Assembly (NCBI GenBank): GCA_028711875.1
Contig: JAQTRJ010000089.1
Location: 1-7,659 of the forward strand
Length of the DNA: 7,659 bases
Direction of reading: 5' to 3'
Origin: a bacterium
GTDB lineage: Bacteria; Electryoneota; RPQS01
Both the position numbers and the translations under genes were made by a program. The notes under the pieces are model-generated. The model ran no database searches, had not been told where the DNA came from, and worked only from the letters and a program-made list of their open reading frames with translations. Within the stretch, counting starts at the first letter, position 1; each line of letters starts with the position of its first letter. This document shows positions 1-5,035 of this stretch, one piece after another.

Positions 1-41
1 TTTTCAACTGAAATTTCCAAGTGGGCTCCTGTGTTACCGGG

Positions 42-126
42 TGCGAAAGGGGGGAGTCGAACCCCCAAGCCCTTTTGGGGCACCAGATCCTAAGTCTGGC
101 GCGTCTGCCAATTCCGCCACTTTCGC
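42..126 (-). tRNA. tRNA-Leu (anticodon UAG)
   Basis: Read on the minus strand, an 85-nt cloverleaf forms. The acceptor arms GCGAAAG (5') and CTTTCGC (3') pair over 7 bp and are followed by discriminator A. The anticodon stem is CCAGA/TCTGG with loop CTTAGGA, giving anticodon TAG, which reads CUA/CUN leucine codons. The T arm is GGGGG/CCCCC around TTCGACT. A long variable arm (GTGCCCCAAAAGGGCTT region) marks a class II tRNA, as expected for leucine. The genome continues with CCC after the discriminator, so the CCA tail is not encoded and must be added by a nucleotidyltransferase. A good promoter lies just upstream, so the gene is probably expressed independently of fbp. Confidence 0.96.
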
Positions 127-136
127 AGAACTTATT

Positions 137-165
137 AATATAATGTGCCTTGGGGTGAATATCAA
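137..165 (-). promoter_or_regulatory. sigma70-type promoter for tRNA-Leu
   Basis: On the minus strand, TTGATA (165-160) and TATATT (142-137) are separated by exactly 17 nt, close to the sigma70 consensus. The -10 box ends 10 nt before the tRNA 5' end, so a start site about 6-7 nt downstream leaves a leader of only a few bases. The local sequence is AT-rich compared with its surroundings. This is a sequence-only prediction, but position and spacing fit a stable-RNA promoter. Confidence 0.75.
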
Positions 166-224
166 CCTGCGGGGAGGGCTTCTCATATGGTATTGTATGT
201 TCACTTGTTAGGTCCCCCCTTCTA

Positions 225-245
225 TTCCCCCACAAAACAGGGGAA
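225..245. repeat. Inverted repeat in the fbp-tRNA gap
   Basis: TTCCCC (225-230) and GGGGAA (240-245) form a 6-bp stem around a 9-nt loop. It lies downstream of the stronger hairpin at 259-281 in the direction of fbp transcription and could help end the fbp transcript. The stem is short and no T-run follows it, so the role is uncertain. Confidence 0.35.
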
Positions 246-258
246 GAATGAGAGCATG

Positions 259-281
259 GAAGCCCGGCGGGGCCGGGCTTC
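259..281 (-). terminator. Strong hairpin, possible operon terminator
   Basis: GAAGCCCGGC (259-268) and GCCGGGCTTC (272-281) are perfect complements around a 3-nt loop, a very stable GC-rich 10-bp stem. It lies about 120 nt beyond the fbp stop codon and before the tRNA promoter, where the end of the long minus-strand operon is expected. The sequence after it on the minus strand (CATGCTCTCATTCTTCCCC) is pyrimidine-rich but has no proper U-tract. It may be a weak intrinsic terminator, or a hairpin that protects the 3' end after factor-dependent termination. Confidence 0.5.
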
Positions 282-299
282 AGGGAACACTCTATTCCG

Positions 300-318
300 G
301 CAGGGACGCAATCCCTGC
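300..318. repeat. Inverted repeat downstream of fbp
   Basis: GCAGGGA (300-306) and TCCCTGC (312-318) form a perfect 7-bp stem with loop CGCAA. It lies in the untranslated region after fbp, 85-103 nt past its stop. No T-tract follows on either strand. It could be part of a structured 3' UTR. Confidence 0.4.
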
Positions 319-335
319 TCGGCGAACCTCAAAGA

Positions 336-351
336 ACACGATGCATCGTGT
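336..351. repeat. Perfect 16-bp palindrome downstream of fbp
   Basis: ACACGATGCATCGTGT equals its own reverse complement, so it is a loop-less perfect palindrome. It could be a site for a dimeric DNA-binding protein or, less likely, an RNA hairpin. Nothing nearby shows which. No gene is visible in the surrounding 127-402 gap. Confidence 0.4.
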
Positions 352-402
352 CGCTACAATGGACAGCAAGCTGTGGTACTCCAAGACTGCACACGCGATT
401 GC

Positions 403-1443
403 TCAGCCATGCTGTTTGATGGAAGCTATGACCTCTTTCATTTCGCGTTTGGAGCCGAGGAAGAGCGGAACGCGCTGGTGCAGCTCGGTGGGCTGCACGT
501 CGAGCACGGGAATTTCACCGGTGGAGGCCATGCCGCCCGCCTGTTCGAAGATGAAAGCCATGGGCGAGGCTTCGTAGAGCAAGCGGAGTTTGCCTTTGGG
601 CTTGCTCGGGTCTTTGTAGTCCATCGGATACATGAAAATTCCGCCGTAGAGCAGCGTGCGGTGCGCGTCAGCCACCAGCGAACCGATGTAGCGGCTGGAG
701 AATGGACGATCGCGCTCTTTATCGGTGGACATGACGTCGTCCACATATTTGCGCACGCCCTCGCTCCAGTAGCGATAGTTGCCCATGTTGCAGGAGAAGA
801 TTTTTCCCTCGTCGGGAATGCGGATGTCGGGATGGGAGAGCAGGAATTCGCCCATCGAAGGCTCGAGCGTGAAGCCGTAGACTCCGCGGCCTGTGGTATA
901 GACCATCATGGTCGAGGAGCCGTACATGACGTAGCCGGCCACGACCTGACGGCGGCCGGGTTGAAGCAGGTCTTCGGAGGTGCCGTCACGGCCGGGGGTG
1001 ATTTTCCGGTGAACGGAGAAGATCGTTCCGACGTTGACGTTGGCGGCGATGTTGGACGAACCGTCGAGGGGATCAAACGCCAGCGTATATTTGCCGAGAT
1101 CGAATTGCGCGGGGATGGGAATGATGTCATCCACCTCTTCCGACGTCATGCAACAGAGCACGCCCATATGGTCAAAGGCGGCGTAGAAGGTCTCTTGAGC
1201 GATGGCATCGAGTTTCTGGACGGTTTCGCCCTGCACGTTGACGTCGCCGGTGGTTCCGAGGATGTCAAGCAGGCCGGCGCGGCGCACTTCACGGCTGATG
1301 ACCTTGGACGCGTAGGCGATCTGGTAGAGCAACCGCGTCAGCTGGCCAGTGGCTTCGGGATTCTGACGTTCGTGATGGAGAATGTGCCGCTCGATTGTGA
1401 TGATGTCGGACATGCGGGCGGTGATGGACGCTGATTTTTTCAT
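403..1443 (-). CDS. fbp: Fructose-1,6-bisphosphatase, class I
   Basis: Hydrolyses fructose 1,6-bisphosphate to fructose 6-phosphate in the cytoplasm, the committed step of gluconeogenesis. The 346-residue length is usual for bacterial class I enzymes. Visible signatures are SEE at 101-103 (metal-binding acidic pair), the FDPLDGSSNI metal/phosphate motif at 123-132 (D124 and D127 match the catalytic aspartates), YGSSTMMVYT at 174-183, RYIGSLVAD at 251-259, and YEASPMAFIFEQAGG at 290-304, whose E291 matches the third metal-site glutamate. The ATG overlaps the HAD gene's stop as ATGA and has a GAGG Shine-Dalgarno (1452-1455). An internal ATG at residue 11 (MSDIITIERH) aligns with some family starts but has no such site. 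It is the last gene of the coupled set. All key residues look intact. Confidence 0.97.
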   Translation of the reverse strand: MKKSASITARMSDIITIERHILHHERQNPEATGQLTRLLYQIAYASKVISREVRRAGLLDILGTTGDVNVQGETVQKLDAIAQETFYAAFDHMGVLCCMTSEEVDDIIPIPAQFDLGKYTLAFDPLDGSSNIAANVNVGTIFSVHRKITPGRDGTSEDLLQPGRRQVVAGYVMYGSSTMMVYTTGRGVYGFTLEPSMGEFLLSHPDIRIPDEGKIFSCNMGNYRYWSEGVRKYVDDVMSTDKERDRPFSSRYIGSLVADAHRTLLYGGIFMYPMDYKDPSKPKGKLRLLYEASPMAFIFEQAGGMASTGEIPVLDVQPTELHQRVPLFLGSKREMKEVIASIKQHG

Positions 1444-2078
1444 AACAGTTTCCTCAGTTCTTCATAATGCGTGATGACTTCGTCCGCCTCACGCAGGTAT
1501 TTTGGGGGGAGTGTGGTGGTGATGGCAATGGTGCGCAGCCCGGCGGCTTGGGCGGACTGAATGCCGAGAGGCGCGTTTTCGAGCGCCGCACATTCGCTGG
1601 CCGCGAAACCGGAGCGCTCGATGGCAATGAGATAGGGATCGGGAGCGGGTTTGCCGCGTTCGTAGTCGTCGGCAGTGATGATGTGGCGAAAGAGAGCGCG
1701 TTCTTCGGGCAAGACCACTCCGTTCATGTTGACGCGGATGGAGCCGGTGACGATGCAACACATGACGCCGTCGCGATTCAATTCCTCGACAACGACGCGC
1801 GCTTCGGGAATCAAGCCTTTGGGCGCGAGCGGGCGATAGAGAGCGCGTTTGCGTTTGATGAGATCGCAGTATTGGTCGGCGCTGAGACTCATCCCGCGTT
1901 CGGCGGCGAGGCGGGTGATGGTGACTTCGGCTTTTTCGCCTTCGTGAAGCTGAATGTAGAGATCGTCGAGTTCGATACCGATGTCGGCAAGCACGGCGCG
2001 CCACGCCTGAGCGTGGGCGGGCATGGAGGCAATGAGGGTTCCATCGAGATCAAAGAGGACGGCTTTGGTGCGGATCAT
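1440..2078 (-). CDS. HAD-superfamily phosphatase, beta-PGM-like
   Basis: A 212-residue cytoplasmic haloacid-dehalogenase-type hydrolase or phosphomutase of the group with beta-phosphoglucomutase and phosphoglycolate phosphatase. Motif I is DLDGTL at 10-15, with nucleophile D10 and general acid D12. Residues 15-90 form the helical C1 cap. Motif II is TGS at 111-113, motif III lysine is K143 in GKPAPDPY, and motif IV is LENAPLGIQSAQAAG at 166-180. In motif IV the usual acidic pair is E167-N168, a variant I also recall from other phosphatases of this group. The exact substrate cannot be read from sequence; a sugar phosphate is plausible beside fbp. The start ATG overlaps the SDR stop (ATGA) and is preceded by GGGAG about 4 nt away. 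The stop overlaps the fbp start in the same way, indicating translational coupling. Confidence 0.9.
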   Translation of the reverse strand: MIRTKAVLFDLDGTLIASMPAHAQAWRAVLADIGIELDDLYIQLHEGEKAEVTITRLAAERGMSLSADQYCDLIKRKRALYRPLAPKGLIPEARVVVEELNRDGVMCCIVTGSIRVNMNGVVLPEERALFRHIITADDYERGKPAPDPYLIAIERSGFAASECAALENAPLGIQSAQAAGLRTIAITTTLPPKYLREADEVITHYEELRKLL

Positions 2079-2956
2079 GAAACTCCCGGGGCCGAGTCGG
2101 AACGCCCGGCACGATTGAGACGGTAGAATTTCGCGATGACGCGATCCATCAGGCGGTCGGACAGGACGCGGCGCAGACAGGACGCAACGTGCGCGGGAAT
2201 CGTGACGCAGTAACGGGGATGAGGATTTTTCGCTTCGACGGCGCGGAGAATCACGCGGGCGGCGCGCTCGGCGCTGACTTCGAATTTTCGCCGCGCGGAA
2301 CGCTCGCCCCGCATCCGGGCCACCGTTTTTTCATACACAGGCACGAGCGGCAGAGGCAGGTCGGGAAGAAGCACGTTCTCGACGAAAGCGGTTTTCACCG
2401 GGCCGGGAAGAATGGAAATCGTGCGAATGCCGAAGCGCGCGAGTTCCAACCGCATCGTGTCGCTGAGAGCCTCGAGCGCGAATTTCGAGGCGGAATACCA
2501 GCCGTTGTAGGGCGCGGCGGTTTTGCCGAGAATGGAAGAGACGTTGACGATTCTCCCCCACCCCGCGCGGCGCATGTCGGGAACGACCATGCGCACGAGC
2601 CGCATCGCGCCGAAAACATTGGTTTCGAACTGCGCCTTCGCGTATTCATCGGAGACGGCTTCGAGCGGCCCGGCGACGCCGTAGCCCGCGTTGTTGACGA
2701 GAATATGAATTTCGCCGAAGGCTTCGCGGGCAGCCATCAGCGCCGCGACGCAAGAGGCTTCGTCGGTGACGTCGCAGGCGGCGGTGACAAGTTTCCAATT
2801 CTTCGCGCGCGCTTCCTCGATCAAATCCTGAAGCGATTCCGGTTTGCGCGCGGTGGCGACGACGGCGTAGCCACGCTCCGCAAGCCGTCGCGCAAGTTCC
2901 CTTCCAATTCCGCTCGAGCAGCCCGTGATGAAGACCGTTTTTTTTCGCGCGTCCAC
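2075..2956 (-). CDS. Short-chain dehydrogenase/reductase, 17beta-HSD-like
   Basis: A 293-residue NAD(P)-dependent classical SDR, probably cytoplasmic; the substrate is unknown. The Rossmann glycine motif TGCSSGIG is at 11-18, with R-containing ATARK after beta-2, which often favours NADP. The adenine-binding aspartate is D62 (DVT), NNAG is at 88-91, and the catalytic tetrad is N113, S141 (NVSS), Y154 and K158 (YSASK). PGPVKT at 184-189 follows. The TARKPESL and PGPV signatures resemble the 17beta-hydroxysteroid dehydrogenase-like SDR subgroup. The basic C-terminal tail (SCLRRVLSDRLMDRVIAKFYRLNR) is typical of it. The chosen start is GTG (2956-2954), sharing one base with the tnaA stop (TAGTG). 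GGAAGAG lies 5 nt upstream. A longer frame to 3073 would overlap tnaA by over 100 nt and adds no SDR-like sequence. Confidence 0.93.
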   Translation of the reverse strand: MDARKKTVFITGCSSGIGRELARRLAERGYAVVATARKPESLQDLIEEARAKNWKLVTAACDVTDEASCVAALMAAREAFGEIHILVNNAGYGVAGPLEAVSDEYAKAQFETNVFGAMRLVRMVVPDMRRAGWGRIVNVSSILGKTAAPYNGWYSASKFALEALSDTMRLELARFGIRTISILPGPVKTAFVENVLLPDLPLPLVPVYEKTVARMRGERSARRKFEVSAERAARVILRAVEAKNPHPRYCVTIPAHVASCLRRVLSDRLMDRVIAKFYRLNRAGRSDSAPGVS

Positions 2957-4326
2957 TATATCTCTTCCATGCGGGCGGTGAAGTGACGGAGCATGGGCGC
3001 TTCGTAGGTAAGGCGCAGACCGCGCATGGTTTTCCGGCTGCGGAAGATTTCCACAGTCGCTTCGGCCACGCAAATCATGTGCGATGACGTGTAGACGCGG
3101 CGCGGAATCGCGAGACGAACCAGATCGAGTTCCGGATATTTCGCTTCACCCGTTTTGGCGTCCTTTTCTGTGAACATGAGCGAACCAATTTCCACGGCGC
3201 GGATGCCCGCTTCGCGATAGAGAGCGACGGTGAGCGCGACGCCGGGGAACTGCGACTGCGGGATATGCGGGGCGAAGGCTTTGGCGTCAATAAACACCGC
3301 GTGACCGCCGATGGGCCGAACGACGGGAACGTTTTCCGCGATGAGCATGTCGCCGAGCGCGCGCACCTGACCGGTACGATAGTCGAGATAGTCCGGTTCC
3401 AGTCCTTCATAGAGACCGGCGGCAATCGCTTCCAGATCGCGACCGGCCAAGCCGCCGTAAGTGGGGAAGCCTTCGATGAGAATGAGTTTGTTCTTCAGCG
3501 TCTGCGCGAGCGTCTCATCGTTCATGGCGAGGAAGCCGCCGATGTTCACGAGCGCATCCTTCTTGGACGACATCCAGCAGCCGTCGCCATAGCTGAACAG
3601 CTCGCGGGCGATTTCGATGATCGGTTTGTTTTCGTAGCCCGCTTCGCGCTGGTGAATGAACCAGCAGTTTTCGGCGTAGCGCGCGCAGTCGAAGAAGAAG
3701 GGTACGCCGTATTTTTTACACACGCGCGAAGTTTCGCGGATATTTTCCATGGAGACCGGCTGACCGCCCGCCGAGTTGTTGGTGACGGTCATGGCGACGA
3801 GCGGAACGGAGGTCCGCTTCTTCGACAGCAGATCGTCGAGGGCGGGCACGTTCATATTGCCTTTGAACGGATGCTCGAGCGCGGGATGCAGCGCTTCCTC
3901 GACGGGCAGATCGAGCGCCAGCGCGCCGCTGGCGGAGACGTTGGCGTGGGTCGTGTCGAAGTGAGTGTTGTTGGGAATGATGACGCCCGGCTTGCCAAGC
4001 GTAGAGAACAGTAAATTCTCGGCGACTCGTCCCTGATGGGTGGGAATTACGTGGGCGAAACCGGTGATGTCGCGGACGGCAGCCTCGAAACGCTGAAAGC
4101 TGCGCGAGCCGGCATAGGCTTCGTCACCCTGCATGAGCGCGCCCCACTGACGGTCACTCATGGCCGCGGTGCCGCTGTCGGTGAGCAGGTCAATGAAGAT
4201 TGCGTCGGACGGAATGTTGAAGACGTTGAAGCCCGCCTGCTTCAGGAATTGCTCACGCTCTTCGCGGGAGGTGCGGCGGATTCTTTCGACTGTTTTGATG
4301 CGAAACGGTTCGGGGGGAAAGTTCAT
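2956..4326 (-). CDS. tnaA: Tryptophanase (tryptophan indole-lyase)
   Basis: PLP enzyme splitting L-tryptophan into indole, pyruvate and ammonia. The 456 residues are collinear with E. coli TnaA (471) and tyrosine phenol-lyase (456). IDLLTDSGT is at 45-53, GDEAYAGSRS at 67-76 (Y71), THQGR at 96-100, FDCARYAEN at 212-220 (D213, R216), and the PLP lysine K256 in SSKKDALV. FPTYGGLAGRD is at 287-297, GGHAVFIDA at 340-348, and R404 in VRLAIPR. Specificity positions match tryptophanase rather than tyrosine phenol-lyase: D124 (HFDTT; Thr in the phenol-lyase), I380 (AVEIG; Arg there) and H448 (LRHFTA; Phe there). The start MNFPPEPFRI aligns with both families, though no clear Shine-Dalgarno precedes it. 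The open frame runs on to a GTG at 4419 through REP DNA. No Trp-containing leader peptide or permease gene is adjacent. It heads the coupled SDR-HAD-fbp set. Confidence 0.95.
   Translation of the reverse strand: MNFPPEPFRIKTVERIRRTSREEREQFLKQAGFNVFNIPSDAIFIDLLTDSGTAAMSDRQWGALMQGDEAYAGSRSFQRFEAAVRDITGFAHVIPTHQGRVAENLLFSTLGKPGVIIPNNTHFDTTHANVSASGALALDLPVEEALHPALEHPFKGNMNVPALDDLLSKKRTSVPLVAMTVTNNSAGGQPVSMENIRETSRVCKKYGVPFFFDCARYAENCWFIHQREAGYENKPIIEIARELFSYGDGCWMSSKKDALVNIGGFLAMNDETLAQTLKNKLILIEGFPTYGGLAGRDLEAIAAGLYEGLEPDYLDYRTGQVRALGDMLIAENVPVVRPIGGHAVFIDAKAFAPHIPQSQFPGVALTVALYREAGIRAVEIGSLMFTEKDAKTGEAKYPELDLVRLAIPRRVYTSSHMICVAEATVEIFRSRKTMRGLRLTYEAPMLRHFTARMEEI
2957..2968 (-). promoter_or_regulatory. 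Shine-Dalgarno that sets the SDR GTG start
   Basis: GGAAGAG (2968-2962 on the minus strand) lies 5 nt before GTG. It overlaps the last codons of tnaA. It supports initiation at the stop-start overlap TAGTG and the 293-residue SDR over a longer overlapping version. Confidence 0.7.
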
Positions 4327-4382
4327 GGTGTTCAGGGTCAAGGAAGAAAGGTTTGTTGTTAGAACGAAATCGTCATTGAAGA

Positions 4383-4404
4383 GCGCACTGCCGTGCGGCA
4401 CTAC
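4383..4404 (-). repeat. REP element, copy R1
   Basis: On the minus strand GTAG (4404-4401) is followed by the hairpin TGCCG-CA-CGGCA (4400-4389) and GTGCGC. The GTAG tetranucleotide 5' of a short imperfect palindrome is the known layout of REP sequences recognised by RAYT transposases. It is identical over 22 nt to copy R4 and to the inverted copy R3. It lies between the transposase stop and the tnaA start. Confidence 0.88.
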
Positions 4405-4407
4405 CGA

Positions 4408-4422
4408 GCCGAGCGGCACTAC
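4408..4422 (-). repeat. REP element, copy R2 (short form)
   Basis: On the minus strand GTAG (4422-4419) is followed by TGCCG-CT-CGGC. It has the same orientation as R1 and is separated from it by 3 nt (cga), making a head-to-tail doublet. Its GTAG contains the stop codon of the transposase gene (TAG, 4421-4419). The loop differs from the other copies by one base. Confidence 0.82.
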
Positions 4423-4937
4423 CTACTTGGGTGATACTTATCTAATTCCCAGCGAAGCGGATTAGTTCGGATATAGTTGCAGGCACGGCTGAATTGGTCA
4501 GCATTACGGATGACATGTTCGAAGTAGTTTGGTTGCCAGAGGCGAGTGCCGGGTGCTTTCCGAAGCTCATTCACCAGCTTGGTTGTGTACGCCTTGAAAC
4601 CTGCCACAAAAGAGCTTATGGAATGCGATTCTCTTTCCCGGCTACTGCGACGATATACATCCGGTAGTGCCGCACGGCAGTGCGCTTCATTGTTCTCGCG
4701 AAGCAGCACAATCCCGTGAAGATGGTTCGGCATAACAATAAAATCCCCAACATTGAGTTCCTTGCGGATTTCGGCAGAGTGTCGCCATTCCCTCTCGACG
4801 ATCCGGCCATATTCGCTCAGATGGACACTTCCGTCGCCAACTTCTCCCAAGAAACACTCTTTATTGTGTATGCACAAGGTCAAGAAGTAGGTACCCGATG
4901 CGGCATAGTCATAATGAGGCAACCGGGTGGATTTCAT
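4419..4937 (-). CDS. REP-associated tyrosine transposase (RAYT, Y1/HUH)
   Basis: A 172-residue single-domain DNA nicking/joining enzyme of the IS200/IS605-like Y1 transposase family, here of the REP-associated type that processes GTAG-hairpin elements as single strands. The HUH metal motif is HLH at 72-74 in VMPNHLHGIV. The candidate nucleophile is Y138 in WQPNYFEHVIRN, followed by the conserved YIRTNPLRW at 155-163. HYDYAASGTYFLTLC at 8-22 is the usual family N-terminus. Three REP copies precede the gene, two follow, and one lies within it (residues 85-92, AHCRAALP) in the linker between the HUH and Tyr motifs without breaking the frame. The stop codon lies inside REP copy R2. The gene looks more AT-rich than its neighbours, suggesting acquisition. 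No clear Shine-Dalgarno precedes the ATG. Both catalytic motifs are intact, so it is probably active. Confidence 0.93.
   Translation of the reverse strand: MKSTRLPHYDYAASGTYFLTLCIHNKECFLGEVGDGSVHLSEYGRIVEREWRHSAEIRKELNVGDFIVMPNHLHGIVLLRENNEAHCRAALPDVYRRSSRERESHSISSFVAGFKAYTTKLVNELRKAPGTRLWQPNYFEHVIRNADQFSRACNYIRTNPLRWELDKYHPSR
4664..4685 (+). repeat. REP element, copy R3, inside the transposase gene
   Basis: GTAG (4664-4667), TGCCG-CA-CGGCA (4668-4679) and GTGCGC are identical to R1 and R4 but in the opposite orientation. It lies wholly within the transposase reading frame, where it encodes AHCRAALP (residues 85-92). Identity to R1 and R4 extends 2 more bases at the GTAG side, 24 nt in all. 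Confidence 0.9.
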
Positions 4938-4958
4938 TGATTGTTACCAGATCAACAT

Positions 4959-4980
4959 GCGCACTGCCGTGCGGCACTAC
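4959..4980 (-). repeat. REP element, copy R4
   Basis: On the minus strand GTAG (4980-4977) and hairpin TGCCG-CA-CGGCA (4976-4965) are followed by GTGCGC. It is identical to R1 and sits 21 nt upstream of the transposase ATG. Its position fits a site for self-regulation or for cutting by the transposase (inference). Confidence 0.88.
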
Positions 4981-4995
4981 CGACTTACTAATCTC

Positions 4996-5017
4996 GCGCA
5001 CTGCCATGCAGCACTAC
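4996..5017 (-). repeat. REP element, copy R5 (diverged)
   Basis: On the minus strand GTAG (5017-5014) is followed by TGCTG-CA-TGGCA. Two changes relative to R1 turn two stem G-C pairs into G-T wobbles, so the hairpin can still form. The flanks GTGCGC and GTAG are unchanged. Confidence 0.82.
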
Positions 5018-5020
5018 CGA

Positions 5021-5035
5021 GCCGTGCGGCACTAC
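5021..5035 (-). repeat. REP element, copy R6 (short form)
   Basis: On the minus strand GTAG (5035-5032) is followed by TGCCG-CA-CGGC. It forms a head-to-tail doublet with R5 using the same 3-nt spacer (cga) as R1-R2. Its GTAG directly follows the stop codon of the HD-domain gene. Confidence 0.82.

Noticed and set aside
145..1434. A 429-residue plus-strand open frame opposite fbp
   Set aside because: It is antisense to a clear fbp gene, begins within the tRNA promoter region, and shows no recognisable domain. GC-rich codons on one strand often keep an opposite frame open.
2957..3073. N-terminal extension of the SDR up to 3073
   Set aside because: It would overlap the conserved C-terminus of tryptophanase and adds nothing SDR-like. 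The GTG at 2956 has a good Shine-Dalgarno.
3265..4014. A 249-residue plus-strand open frame opposite tnaA
   Set aside because: Antisense shadow of a strongly conserved gene, with low-complexity Gly/Val/Glu composition and no motif.
4327..4418. A TnaC-like leader peptide controlling tnaA
   Set aside because: The only short ATG frame seen upstream (MTISF) lacks the tryptophan residue needed for TnaC-type control.
4419..4937. IS200/IS605 insertion sequence with TnpB
   Set aside because: No TnpB gene is present. The YIRTNPLRW C-terminus and the flanking GTAG-hairpin elements fit a REP-associated transposase rather than an IS200 element.
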